A stretch of 64,000 nt of DNA from Agaricicola taiwanensis. Lineage in GTDB: Bacteria > Pseudomonadota > Alphaproteobacteria > Rhizobiales > Methylopilaceae. The notes under the pieces are model-generated. The model was not told the origin of the DNA, searched no databases, and saw only the letters and a list, made by a program, of their open reading frames with translations. This document shows, piece after piece, positions 22,997-32,191 of this stretch. The stretch spans positions 744,001 through 808,000 of the forward strand of contig NZ_BMCP01000001.1 of the NCBI RefSeq assembly GCF_014635245.1. The letters are read 5' to 3'. Every line of letters starts with the position of its first letter. Position 1 is the stretch's first letter. The position numbers were made by a program, and so were the translations under genes.

Positions 22997-23653
22997 TTGC
23001 CGACTGACGACGATTTTAAAGAAGACGCGCCATATGGTGACCCGGTGAAGGGGCGCCGGCTGTCGGATCTTTTGACCGATATTGCAGAGGATGAGAGCCG
23101 CGAGCGCATTTCGGTTGCCGACCTCCTGTTCTTCATGAGGGACCGTGCCATCGGCGCGCTGATGCTGATCTTCGCTCTGCCCAATGCCTTGCCGTCCATA
23201 CCTGGCACTTCGGCCATCCTCGGAGCGCCGCTGGTTTTTCTGGCGGCACAACTGGCGCTTGGCTGGCAGCCCTGGCTGCCCAAGATCATCGCCAACAGAT
23301 CCATGCCGAGGCGCGATTTTGCCACCCTCATCGCCAAGTCCCGGCCCTGGCTGGCGCGCGCCGAGAAGCTGCTGCGGCCGCGGCTGACCTGGCTTGCCTA
23401 TCCGCCCGCCGAACACGCCATCGGCGTCATCTGCCTCATCATGTCGATCGTGCTGGTGCTGCCGATTCCGCTCGGCAACATGCTGCCGGCCCTCGCCATC
23501 TGCCTTCTGGCGCTGGGCCTTCTTGAACGCGACGGCCTGTGGGTCATCGTTGGCACCCTGACCGGCGCGGGCGCCATCGCCCTGGTCTGGGGCGTGCTTT
23601 ACGCGCTGGTGAAGAGTGCGATCTTCCTCCTGAAGAACGCCGTCATGACGTAG
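22997..23653 (+). CDS. ExoD-family membrane protein
   Basis: A 218-residue ExoD-like protein. The N-terminal RLSDLLTDIAEDESRERISV and DLLFFMRDRAIGALMLIFAL, then ALPSIPGTSAILGAPLVF, are typical. Several membrane helices follow. ExoD was described in rhizobia as affecting exopolysaccharide production and alkali tolerance; the molecular role is unclear. The start is TTG 22997 with GGAG upstream, the only start in frame that keeps the whole domain. Convergent with polA. Confidence 0.8.
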   Translation: MPTDDDFKEDAPYGDPVKGRRLSDLLTDIAEDESRERISVADLLFFMRDRAIGALMLIFALPNALPSIPGTSAILGAPLVFLAAQLALGWQPWLPKIIANRSMPRRDFATLIAKSRPWLARAEKLLRPRLTWLAYPPAEHAIGVICLIMSIVLVLPIPLGNMLPALAICLLALGLLERDGLWVIVGTLTGAGAIALVWGVLYALVKSAIFLLKNAVMT

Positions 23654-23660
23654 CGCAGGA

Positions 23661-23686
23661 GAAGAGGCCTCTTAGTGGGCCTCTTC
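23661..23686. terminator. Hairpin between exoD-like and polA genes
   Basis: GAAGAGGCC (23661-23669) and GGCCTCTTC (23678-23686) are perfect 9-base inverted arms around an 8-base loop, placed at the convergent ends of the two genes; the polA stop lies in the loop. There is no T-run, so rho-independent termination is only possible, not certain. Confidence 0.45.
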
Positions 23687-26596
23687 CCAATTGTCGGCAC
23701 CACGCGCGTCCACCTGCAGCGGCACCGAAAGGGTAACGGCGGGAAGAGGCGCCATCTCCATCACCCGCTTGACGATGGGCAGTGTTGCGTCCACCTCGGC
23801 ATCAGGCACTTCGAACACCAGTTCATCGTGCACCTGCAGAAGCATCCGCGCGGAAAGCTTCTCCTCGGCAAGCACGCCTTCCATGCGGATCATTGCTCGG
23901 CGCAGGATGTCCGCCGCGGTTCCCTGGATCGGCGCGTTGATGGCCGCCCGTTCGTTGAAGGCCCGCTCGGCCGGGTTCCTGGTGTTGATCTGCGGATAGT
24001 GGCAGCGCCGGCCGAACAGCGTCGTCACATAGCCATCGCGGCGACAGGCGGCCTTGGTTGCCTCCATGTAATCGCGGATGCCTGGGAAGCGCTCGAAGTA
24101 CTTCTTGATATAGGCGCCGGCTTCCTCGCGCGGGATGGCAAGCTGGTTGGCGAGGCCAAAGGCGGAGATGCCATAGACGATGCCGAAATTGATGGCTTTC
24201 GCCCGCCGCCGCACCATCGGGTCCATGCCATCGATCGGCACATTGAACATCTCCGATGCCGTCATGGCGTGGATGTCGAGACCGTCCGCGAAGGCCGTCT
24301 TCAGCTGCGGGATATCGGCTATATGGGCGAGAACGCGCAGCTCGATCTGGCTGTAGTCGGCGGAGACAAGCTTGTGGCCCGGCTCGGCGACGAAGGCGCG
24401 GCGGATCTTGCGGCCTTCTTCGGTGCGGACAGGGATGTTCTGGATGTTCGGTTCCGACGAGGAGAGCCGCCCCGTCGTGGTCGCCGCCAGCTGGAAGCAG
24501 GTGTGCACCCGCCGTGTCTCGGCGTTTAGATAGGTGGGCAAGGCGTCGGCATAGGTGGACTTCAGCTTCGACAGCTGACGCCAATCGAGGATCCGCCGCG
24601 GCAGTTCGTGCCCCTGTTCGGCAAGGTCGTCGAGGAGGCGCGCCCCGGTGGCCCAGGCGCCGGTTTTGGTCTTGGTGCCGCCGGGAAGCCCCATCTTGCC
24701 GAAGAGAATGTCGCCGAGCTGCTTGGGGCTGCCGATGGTAAAGCGCTCGCCGGCGAGATCATAGACCTCCGCTTCCAGCGCACCCATGCGCTGCGCGAAT
24801 TCTCCCGACAGGCGCGACAGCATCTGCCGGTCGATGGAGATCCCGTGCTGCTCCATGCGTGCCAGGACGTCAGGCATCGGCCGCTCGAGCGTCTCATAGA
24901 CGGTGGTCGCGCCTTCCGCCGCCAGCCTCGGCTTCAACACGCGCCACAGCCTCAAGGTCACGTCCGCATCTTCGGCGGCATAGACCGCCGCCTTGTCGAT
25001 GGGCACTTCGGCGAAATTGATCCGCGCCTTGCCGGTGCCCGTCACGCTGTCATAGCTGATGCAGCCATGGCCGAGGTGCCGGTCCGCCAGCGTGTCCATG
25101 CCATGCGCCGTGACCCCCGCATCGAGCGCATAGGACATCAGCATGGTGTCGTCGAAGGGGCGCACGTCGACGCCGTGGCGCTTCAGGATGAGCCAGTCGT
25201 ATTTGACGTTCTGCCCCACCTTCAGGATGCCGGCATCTTCAAAGACGGGCTTCAGGACCTCCAGCACCTCGGCGATGTTGAGCTGGCCTTCGGCTCTGCC
25301 GCCGCCGAAGATGTCGGCGCTGCCGCGATGGTTCAGCGGGATATAACAGGCCTCGCCGGGCCCGACCGCGAGGCTGATGCCGACCAGTTCCGCCGACATG
25401 GCATCGAGTGAGGTGGTCTCGGTATCGAAGGCGACGACGCCCTCCTGTCGTGCATGATCGGCCCAGCCTTGCAGCGTCTCCATATCCCGCACCGTGACAT
25501 AGGCATCGTGCGAGCAGGGGGAGGAGCGGGCTTCCTCCGCCCGCTTGGCCGCGAGAGCGGCCGGCGTTGCCGCGTCAGATGTGAGGCCGGGTCGCTCCGC
25601 GCCCGCCGCGACCTCGCCGGAAACCTCCACGGCGGCCGGCATCGGTGCGGCCGAACCGCCAGCCTTCAACCGCGGGTCGGCTTCGATGGCGCTGATATCG
25701 ATCTCGGCCGCCTCGCCGACGCGGCGTGTCAGCGTGTTGAACTCCATGGCCTTGAGGAAGCTGATAAGCTTCTTCAGATCCGGCTCGATGCAGCACAAGT
25801 CCGCCAGCGGGACCTCCACGTCCATATCCCGTTTCAGCTCCACGAGCTGCTTGGAAATGGCGGCCTGCACCGCATAGGTGATGAGGCTCTCGCGCCGTTT
25901 CGGTTGTTTGATTTCCGCCGCCCGTTCCAGCAGCGCTTCCAGGGTGCCGTAATCGGTGATGAGCTGCGCGGCCGTCTTGACGCCGATCCCCGGCACCCCC
26001 GGCACATTGTCGGTGGCATCGCCCGCCAGCGCCTGCACCTCCACAACCTTGTCCGGCGTGACGCCGAATTTCTCGAACACCTCATCCGGCCCGATGACCT
26101 TGTCCTTGATGGGATCAAACATGGACACCAGCGGCGTCACGAGCTGCATCAGATCCTTGTCCGAGGAGATGATCGTCACTTTGGCCCCGGCCGCGGCGGC
26201 CTGCTCGGCATAGGTGGCGATGATGTCGTCGGCCTCATAGCCGTCCTGTTCGATGCATGGCAGATCGAATGCGCGTGTTGCCTCGCGGATCAGCGAGAGC
26301 TGTGGCCGCAGGTCATCCGGCAGTTCCGGCCGGTGCGCCTTGTACTCAGGGTAGATCTCCTTGCGGAAGGTGGTCTCGCTCTTGTCCAGAATAATGCCGA
26401 GATGGGTCGGCTTGGGATCAAAGCCCTGGCCCCGTACCAGCTTCCACAGCATGTTGCAGTAGCCTGCCACGGCGCCCACGGGCAGTTTGTCGGACGCGCG
26501 CGTCAACGGCGGCAGGGCATGGAAGGCGCGGAAGATATAGGCGGAACCGTCGACGAGAACGACGTGGTCGCCGGCTTTAACAGTGGTGTCGGTCAT
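23672..26596 (-). CDS. polA: DNA polymerase I
   Basis: A 974-residue polymerase with all three parts. The 5' nuclease covers about residues 10-290 (VLVDGSAYIFRAFHAL; GYEADDIIATYA). The 3'-5' proofreading domain has VVAFDTETTSLD. The polymerase has motif A DYSQIELRVLAHI, motif B RRRAKAINFGIVYG and motif C LLQVHDELVFEVP. It fills gaps and removes RNA primers in replication and repair. The ATG at 26596 begins the nuclease domain (MTDTTVKAGD); the longer frame adds an unlikely 18 residues. It is a single gene convergent with the ExoD-like gene. Confidence 0.97.
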   Translation of the reverse strand: MTDTTVKAGDHVVLVDGSAYIFRAFHALPPLTRASDKLPVGAVAGYCNMLWKLVRGQGFDPKPTHLGIILDKSETTFRKEIYPEYKAHRPELPDDLRPQLSLIREATRAFDLPCIEQDGYEADDIIATYAEQAAAAGAKVTIISSDKDLMQLVTPLVSMFDPIKDKVIGPDEVFEKFGVTPDKVVEVQALAGDATDNVPGVPGIGVKTAAQLITDYGTLEALLERAAEIKQPKRRESLITYAVQAAISKQLVELKRDMDVEVPLADLCCIEPDLKKLISFLKAMEFNTLTRRVGEAAEIDISAIEADPRLKAGGSAAPMPAAVEVSGEVAAGAERPGLTSDAATPAALAAKRAEEARSSPCSHDAYVTVRDMETLQGWADHARQEGVVAFDTETTSLDAMSAELVGISLAVGPGEACYIPLNHRGSADIFGGGRAEGQLNIAEVLEVLKPVFEDAGILKVGQNVKYDWLILKRHGVDVRPFDDTMLMSYALDAGVTAHGMDTLADRHLGHGCISYDSVTGTGKARINFAEVPIDKAAVYAAEDADVTLRLWRVLKPRLAAEGATTVYETLERPMPDVLARMEQHGISIDRQMLSRLSGEFAQRMGALEAEVYDLAGERFTIGSPKQLGDILFGKMGLPGGTKTKTGAWATGARLLDDLAEQGHELPRRILDWRQLSKLKSTYADALPTYLNAETRRVHTCFQLAATTTGRLSSSEPNIQNIPVRTEEGRKIRRAFVAEPGHKLVSADYSQIELRVLAHIADIPQLKTAFADGLDIHAMTASEMFNVPIDGMDPMVRRRAKAINFGIVYGISAFGLANQLAIPREEAGAYIKKYFERFPGIRDYMEATKAACRRDGYVTTLFGRRCHYPQINTRNPAERAFNERAAINAPIQGTAADILRRAMIRMEGVLAEEKLSARMLLQVHDELVFEVPDAEVDATLPIVKRVMEMAPLPAVTLSVPLQVDARGADNWEEAH

Positions 26597-26696
26597 GGTG
26601 TCCGGGCTTTGGCGCGGCAGTGCGCTTAAAATTCGCCGGGACATTGCCACAAGGCGCGGCGGGGAGGAAACCCGGCTTCACGCGCAAGATGGCGAG

Positions 26697-26753
26697 GAGG
26701 ATGGTTCGCTCAGGGCGTCTGATGGGGGCAGCAGTACCCGGCGAACCATCCTC
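26697..26753. repeat. Long inverted repeat, possible dispersed intergenic element
   Basis: GAGGATGGTTCGC (26697-26709) and GCGAACCATCCTC (26741-26753) are perfect 13-base arms with a 31-base loop. They lie between the starts-side of polA and the 3' end of the acyltransferase gene. The following CCCTCCCCGTCAGGGGAAGG stretch looks like intergenic repeat families in some Hyphomicrobiales. It may also act as a terminator for the acyltransferase transcript. Confidence 0.5.
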
Positions 26754-26769
26754 ACTCTAGCCCTCCCCG

Positions 26770-27819
26770 TCAGGGGAAGGGATTGGGTGCGGGTGTCGCC
26801 CTTTGCGGCGGGCGCAGACTGTCCAGGCGGAAGGCCGCGGGTCGTTCGAACAGGAAGCGTCCCCAGCCGATGCGCTGTATGATCCAATAGAGGACCAGCG
26901 GAGAGACCACGGCCACGGCGGTTACGATGAGCGATATGGTCCCGACGTCGGGGATGACGCCGGTCATCAGAAGAACGGTGCGCGTCATCGCCATGGGCAG
27001 GAAGAAGGCGAGATAAACCACAAGGGAATTGGCGCCGGCGTGTCGGATCATCCAAGCGCTGTCGCGGCGAGCGAGCAGCGATGCGATGGCGATCACCGCG
27101 CCGGCACCGGCAAGACCCAGGATCAGGCTGACCACAGGCCATTCGGCGACGCCGGTCAGAACCGCGAGAGCGTTGGCGAAAACCCAGGTTGCGAGGACAG
27201 CCACTGCCAGTCCCGGCTGCCGGCTGACCCAGGCGGCAAAGGCGAAGATCTGGGGTGCGGCATACCAGCCGAGCAGGAAGAAAAAGAACCGATTGGCGAA
27301 TTCGTCGATGACAATCCAATGCGTGACGATCGGCGCGCTTTCCAGCAGGGCCGCAAGAGCGAGCATTACCAGCGGCGGCACGCGGCGCGCCAGCTTCGCC
27401 ACCACGAAGAAGATGGGCAGAAGATAGATGAACCAGAGCGTGCCGAACGGCTCGATGAGAGCGATCAGGAATTGTTCGGCAACGGCGGCCGGGCCTTCAG
27501 AAAGAGCGAGCCCGGGCCAGCGGAAAAAGCCCTGGATCAGAAGCCAGAGAACGTAGAAATAGGCGAAGTGCACCACCTTGCGGTCAAGATAGCTGCGCCA
27601 GTCGCGGTCGATGACGCGCGCCAGGAAGAGGCCGGAGATCAGGAAGAAGTCGGGCATGCGGAAAGGTCGGGCGAAAGCAACGAAAGCATGCATCCAGCCC
27701 TCGGTTCCCGCCGCCTTTTCCACGCCAAGCGTCGAATGCATCATCACCACCATGATGATGCAAAGACCTTTCGCATAATCGACCCAGTCGACACGAGTGG
27801 CCGAATTGACCGTGCTCAT
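26770..27819 (-). CDS. Acyltransferase 3 family membrane protein
   Basis: A 349-residue membrane protein with about ten helices. RVDWVDYAKGLCIIMVVMMH at the N-terminus is the signature of the acyltransferase-3 / OpgC-like family, which acylates glycans or lipids at the membrane, and MPDFFLISGLFLAR follows. The acceptor is unknown. The stop lies close to a GC-rich repeat region, and the last residues (ATPAPNPFP) look like read-through into it, so the C-terminus may be altered by that element. Confidence 0.82.
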   Translation of the reverse strand: MSTVNSATRVDWVDYAKGLCIIMVVMMHSTLGVEKAAGTEGWMHAFVAFARPFRMPDFFLISGLFLARVIDRDWRSYLDRKVVHFAYFYVLWLLIQGFFRWPGLALSEGPAAVAEQFLIALIEPFGTLWFIYLLPIFFVVAKLARRVPPLVMLALAALLESAPIVTHWIVIDEFANRFFFFLLGWYAAPQIFAFAAWVSRQPGLAVAVLATWVFANALAVLTGVAEWPVVSLILGLAGAGAVIAIASLLARRDSAWMIRHAGANSLVVYLAFFLPMAMTRTVLLMTGVIPDVGTISLIVTAVAVVSPLVLYWIIQRIGWGRFLFERPAAFRLDSLRPPQRATPAPNPFP

Positions 27820-28125
27820 GATGACGCCTCACGCAAGATGTGTTGAAGACCCGCTCGGGCCTTTCTTGTGATCATCTTTCGCTTAATTTTATCGGTGATG
27901 TAAGCACAAACGTCATATCGGATATCTAAACTTCAACAGTGGGTTAATGCAGACCGTCGTGTCCTATATAAACTCCGGATGTGTCATTAACGTCTTGTTA
28001 ATATTTAGGCTGCGTCACCGTACTCTGCTCTCGCAGAAATGTGTATTGCCGACAGCGGCGGGGCGTTCCATGCGGTCGCGAATGCCTTATGATACGGGCA
28101 CTCCGTTTATACCTTCAGGATACTC

Positions 28126-29277
28126 ATGACAGCCGACACCGATCACGACCATCACGACGACATCGTCTATCCCGCCGCCATCCCCTTCGTGCTTCTGCAC
28201 TTCGCGGCTTTTGCCGCCATCTGGACCGGCGTGACCTGGGAAGCGGTGGCGATCTGCGTCGCGCTCTATGTCATCCGCATCTTCGCCATTGGCGCGGGCT
28301 ATCACCGCTATTTCTCGCACCGCTCCTACCAGACAGGCCGCGTCTTCCAGTTCATCCTCGCTTTCCTGGCGCAGAGCACCGCGCAGAAGAGCGTGCTCTG
28401 GTGGGCGGCCAAGCACCGGCATCACCATCTCCATTCCGATACCGAGCATGACGTTCATTCGCCGCGGCACACCGGCTTCTTCTATGCCCATGTCGGCTGG
28501 ATCTTCGCCAAGAACCACGACACCACGGATCTCGTGAAGATCGCCGATTTCGCCAAATATCCGGAATTGATGTTCCTGCACCGGTTCGAGCTGCTGCCCG
28601 CTGTCATCACGGCGATTGTCTGCTGGCTGATCGCGGGCTGGCCTGGCCTCGTGGTCGGCTTCGTCTGGAGCACGGTGCTGGTCTACCACGCCACCTTCTG
28701 CATCAACTCCCTGGCCCATGTGCATGGCAAAAAGCGCTATGTCACCGGCGATGACAGCCGCAACAACTGGCTGCTCGCGTTCTTCACCATGGGCGAGGGC
28801 TGGCACAACAATCATCACGCCTATCAGTCCAGCGTGCGGCAGGGCTTCAAGTGGTGGGAGATCGATCCCACCTATTACATCCTGAAGGCGCTCTCGTGGA
28901 TCGGCGTTGTCTGGGACATGAAGAGCCCGCCCCCGGAGGTACTGCGCAACGAACAGCGCCTCGGAGCGCGCGTGATCGACCGCGCCGCAGGTGATCTCGC
29001 CGCCACGTTCCACGTGGACGGCATCGTCGCCGGCATTCGCCACGCGCTGGCGGACTCTCCGGTCCTGGCCGAGCTGCATGAGCGCATGGCCTCGGCGCAG
29101 CACAAGGCGGAGGACCTCTTCGCCGGCCTTCACATGCCGCACTTGCCGACGCATGAGGAGATCCGGGAACGGGCACAGGCCATGTTCGCCAAGACACGTT
29201 CGCTGGACGATATCGTCGACCGCGCTCACCGCAAGATACTTGAGGCGGTCTCGGCGCGTCTTGCCGCGCCCGCCTGA
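28126..29277 (+). CDS. Acyl-CoA / fatty-acid desaturase
   Basis: A 383-residue membrane desaturase with the three di-iron histidine boxes: HRYFSH, HRHHH and HNNHH, and four hydrophobic helices in the usual pairs. It introduces a double bond (delta-9 type by family) into fatty acyl chains. A C-terminal extension of about 90 residues after the last box is helical and of unknown role. It is a single gene with a 306-base region upstream, of which I recognise only a CAGGA ribosome-binding site. Confidence 0.88.
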   Translation: MTADTDHDHHDDIVYPAAIPFVLLHFAAFAAIWTGVTWEAVAICVALYVIRIFAIGAGYHRYFSHRSYQTGRVFQFILAFLAQSTAQKSVLWWAAKHRHHHLHSDTEHDVHSPRHTGFFYAHVGWIFAKNHDTTDLVKIADFAKYPELMFLHRFELLPAVITAIVCWLIAGWPGLVVGFVWSTVLVYHATFCINSLAHVHGKKRYVTGDDSRNNWLLAFFTMGEGWHNNHHAYQSSVRQGFKWWEIDPTYYILKALSWIGVVWDMKSPPPEVLRNEQRLGARVIDRAAGDLAATFHVDGIVAGIRHALADSPVLAELHERMASAQHKAEDLFAGLHMPHLPTHEEIRERAQAMFAKTRSLDDIVDRAHRKILEAVSARLAAPA

Positions 29278-29412
29278 TCATTCCCGGTCTGCGCTGAAAT
29301 CGGGGGCGGCCAAGGGGTCGCCCCTTTTGCATGGCGGGAGGAGTGCCTATTTGCACCCGAACGACATCTGAGGTTTAACCCGCACGACACGCTTCAGAAG
29401 AACGGATTTCCG

Positions 29413-30027
29413 ATGACAATACGCTTGCACCAGGGTGACCTCCCGGATGGCCTGACTTTCTCCGGTGCGGTGGCTATCGACACCGAAACGCTGGGCCTGA
29501 ACCCCCATCGGGATCGCCTCTGTCTCGTGCAGCTGTCGGCCGGGGACGGGACGGCGGAACTTGTCCAGATCCGCCCTGGACAATCGATGCCGAAGAACCT
29601 GATCGCCCTTCTGCGCGATCGATCGATCCTCAAGCTGTTTCACTTCGCCCGTTTTGACGTTGCCGTGCTCTTCAAGAGTTTCGGTGTGATGGCGGAGCCG
29701 GTCTTCTGCACCAAGATCGCCTCGCGCCTCACCCGGACCTACACCGACCGCCACGGGTTGAAGGATCTCGTACGCGAGCTGTTGAACGTGGAGATCTCCA
29801 AACAACAGCAATCCTCCGACTGGGGAGCGGAACATCTTAGCGACGCGCAGCTTTCATATGCGGCGTCCGATGTACTGCATCTTCATGCTCTGAAACAGAA
29901 GCTGGACGAACGCCTTGCCCGAGAAGGCCGCACAGCCTATGCGGATGCCTGCTTCGCCTTTCTGCCGATCCGCGCGGCTCTTGACCTTGCTGGATTTGAA
30001 AACGACGACATTTTCGCGCATTCATAG
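29413..30027 (+). CDS. Ribonuclease D-like 3'-5' exonuclease (DEDDy)
   Basis: A 204-residue exonuclease domain without the HRDC domains of full RNase D. Motifs: AIDTETLGL (Asp, Glu), HFARFDVAVL (Asp), and SYAASDVLHLHAL (Tyr and Asp, DEDDy type). It lies just upstream of the lipopolysaccharide-export genes, as in many alphaproteobacteria, 41 bases before lptC, so it may be cotranscribed. Confidence 0.88.
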   Translation: MTIRLHQGDLPDGLTFSGAVAIDTETLGLNPHRDRLCLVQLSAGDGTAELVQIRPGQSMPKNLIALLRDRSILKLFHFARFDVAVLFKSFGVMAEPVFCTKIASRLTRTYTDRHGLKDLVRELLNVEISKQQQSSDWGAEHLSDAQLSYAASDVLHLHALKQKLDERLAREGRTAYADACFAFLPIRAALDLAGFENDDIFAHS

Positions 30028-30068
30028 AAATGCATAAGACGAGGGCGCCTTGAGGCGACGATGAACGC

Positions 30069-30737
30069 ATGAACGATCTCGCCATAGCTTTCGATGGCCA
30101 TGCCGAAAACCGGTTGACGGCGTTCAGCGCCGCGCGCCGGCATTCGCGGCTTGTCGGCCTGCTGCGCGTTGGCGTTCCTGGTCTTGCCCTCCTTCTTACC
30201 GCGGGCTTCCTGTTGACGTCCTTCCTCGACATCCGTTCGCTGGGGGACCCGGTCTTTGACCAGAGCACCTCGGCCATATCGGGGTCGACCATCACCATGG
30301 TCGAGCCGCGGTTGACGGGCTACAACAGCCAGCGGCGGCCCTATGAAGTGATCGCGTCGCGGGCAGAGCAAGATATCGCTGCGCCGCAGAAGATCGATCT
30401 CGATCAGCTCGCCGCACGCATGCAGCTTGAGGGCGACGGCTGGGCGCGGCTGGAATCGAGCCGGGGCTTCTTTGACAATGAAGGGCAGACGCTCCGACTG
30501 AACAAGGATGTCAGCGTCACGTCCAACACCGGCTATCATGCCACCATGAACTCCGCCGATGTGGACCTCGAAGCAGGCCGTGTGACTTCCAATGAGCCGG
30601 TTGCGGTGACCTTCGATGCCGGCGACCTAAAGGCAGATCGCATGGAAATCCGCGACGGTGGCGATCTTATTATCTTTCAGGGCCGGGTTCGCATGAAGAT
30701 CGAACCCTCGAAGACATCAGCCAAGGGTGCGACATGA
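30069..30737 (+). CDS. lptC: LPS export protein LptC
   Basis: A 222-residue protein with a single N-terminal membrane helix (about residues 29-51) and a periplasmic beta-rich domain (KADRMEIRDGGDLIIFQGRV). LptC links the LptB2FG transporter to LptA in the periplasmic bridge that carries lipopolysaccharide outward. It overlaps lptA by four bases, which supports the call despite the family's low sequence conservation. Confidence 0.85.
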   Translation: MNDLAIAFDGHAENRLTAFSAARRHSRLVGLLRVGVPGLALLLTAGFLLTSFLDIRSLGDPVFDQSTSAISGSTITMVEPRLTGYNSQRRPYEVIASRAEQDIAAPQKIDLDQLAARMQLEGDGWARLESSRGFFDNEGQTLRLNKDVSVTSNTGYHATMNSADVDLEAGRVTSNEPVAVTFDAGDLKADRMEIRDGGDLIIFQGRVRMKIEPSKTSAKGAT

Positions 30738-31288
30738 CCGGACGGATTGTGATGGCCGCTGTTCTTGCCTGCTGTTTCGGCATCGCCGGCGCCACGGCAC
30801 AGCAGGCGACGAACGCCTTCGACGGCTTTTCCAGCAATTCGGATGAGCCGGTGAACATCGAGGCCGACCGGCTTGACGTGCGTGACAAGGACCAGGCTGC
30901 GGTCTTCACCGGAAATGTGGTCGTCACTCAAGGCGAATCGCGTCTGGAGACGAAGGCCTTGACGGTCTTCTACACCGGAGGCGCGACAGCGGATGCGCCC
31001 GCAAGCAGCCGTTCCATCCGGCGCTTGGAAGCCGATGGCGGTGTCGTCGTGATATCGAAGGACCAGAAGGCAACCGGCAACACCGGCGTTTTCGACATGG
31101 CGTCCAACACGATCGTCATGACCGGCGGGGTTACCGTGTCCCAGGGGCCGAACGTTATTCGCGGCGATCGCCTGTTCGTGGATCTGACCAAGCAGACGTC
31201 CCGCATCGAAACCGGCGGCAACACCGGACGCGTGCGGGGCCTGTTCCTGCCGAACAAGGGCACGCCGGGCGCGCCTCCCCGCAACTGA
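30734..31288 (+). CDS. lptA: LPS transport periplasmic protein LptA
   Basis: A 184-residue exported protein (signal peptide to about residue 23) with an OstA/LptA beta-jellyroll. [20 protein letters not shown] and [20 protein letters not shown] are typical. It forms the periplasmic bridge for lipopolysaccharide. It is coupled to lptC by overlap and followed by lptB after about 20 bases. Confidence 0.9.
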   Translation: MTGRIVMAAVLACCFGIAGATAQQATNAFDGFSSNSDEPVNIEADRLDVRDKDQAAVFTGNVVVTQGESRLETKALTVFYTGGATADAPASSRSIRRLEADGGVVVISKDQKATGNTGVFDMASNTIVMTGGVTVSQGPNVIRGDRLFVDLTKQTSRIETGGNTGRVRGLFLPNKGTPGAPPRN

Positions 31289-31310
31289 CGTACGTTTTGG
31301 GAGAGGTTTC

Positions 31311-32129
31311 ATTTTAGCCCGCGGTTTTTCCCTTTTCGGACAGCGTTCCGCCTCTGGCCCTGGACTCATCGATCCGGATCTGGATGCCCATATCGGCGAA
31401 GGCGGAGCGGACGTTCTCGCCGCCCAAGGTCTCGCGAAAAGCTATCGCAAGCGCGCGGTGGTGCATGACGTCAGCCTGTCGGTGCGTCGCGGCGAAGCTG
31501 TAGGGCTCCTGGGTCCGAACGGAGCCGGCAAGACCACGGTGTTCTATATGATCACCGGCCTTGTTTCCGCCGATCATGGCCGCATCGAGCTCGGCGGGTT
31601 CGATGTCACCCGGCTGCCGATGTATCGCCGCGCTCGGCTCGGTATCGGGTACCTGCCGCAGGAAGCATCGATCTTTCGTGGTCTGACGGTCGAGGCCAAC
31701 ATCCGGGCCGTGCTCGAAGTGGTCGAGCCGGACCGGAACAAGCGTGAGGCCGAGCTTGAGGCCCTGCTGGAGGAATTCGGCGTCACGCGACTCAGGCATT
31801 CTCCCTCCATCGCCTTGTCCGGTGGCGAGCGGCGGCGCGTCGAGATCGCAAGGGCGCTGGCCAGCCGCCCGGATTTCATGCTGCTGGATGAGCCCTTCGC
31901 CGGCATCGACCCCATCGCCGTCGGCGATATCCAGGTGCTGGTGCGGCACCTGACGTCCCGAGGCATCGGCGTCCTGATCACCGATCACAACGTTCGTGAA
32001 ACGCTCGGTCTCATCGATCGCGCCTATATCATCCACGCCGGCCGGGTGCTGATGGAAGGCACACCGGATGAAATAGTTTCCAACGGTGACGTTCGTCGTC
32101 TTTACCTTGGCGAGGAATTTCGGCTTTAA
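31311..32129 (+). CDS. lptB: LPS export ABC transporter ATPase LptB, non-canonical start
   Basis: An ABC ATPase: Walker [11 protein letters not shown]-loop [13 protein letters not shown], signature LSGGERRR, Walker [13 protein letters not shown], and H-loop ITDHN. It powers LPS extraction with LptFG. The first in-frame ATG/GTG/TTG is GTG 31458, but this would cut off the first strand and the A-loop Tyr ([13 protein letters not shown]), which are encoded and conserved just upstream. The frame is open back through 31311, where ATT follows GGGAGAGG (31299-31306) at good spacing. I use that start; a CTG at 31380 or an error in the sequence are alternatives. Confidence 0.85.
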   Translation: MLARGFSLFGQRSASGPGLIDPDLDAHIGEGGADVLAAQGLAKSYRKRAVVHDVSLSVRRGEAVGLLGPNGAGKTTVFYMITGLVSADHGRIELGGFDVTRLPMYRRARLGIGYLPQEASIFRGLTVEANIRAVLEVVEPDRNKREAELEALLEEFGVTRLRHSPSIALSGGERRRVEIARALASRPDFMLLDEPFAGIDPIAVGDIQVLVRHLTSRGIGVLITDHNVRETLGLIDRAYIIHAGRVLMEGTPDEIVSNGDVRRLYLGEEFRL

Positions 32130-32191
32130 CAGTTTCTCGAAGGGCCACATGCAAGAATTGGCCCACTTCCGGGAAGCGTGAAGCAAAGCCG

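Noticed and set aside
25454-26629. 391-residue plus-strand frame over polA
   Set aside because: It is antisense to the 5' nuclease domain of polA, which has all expected motifs. There is no ribosome-binding site or domain.
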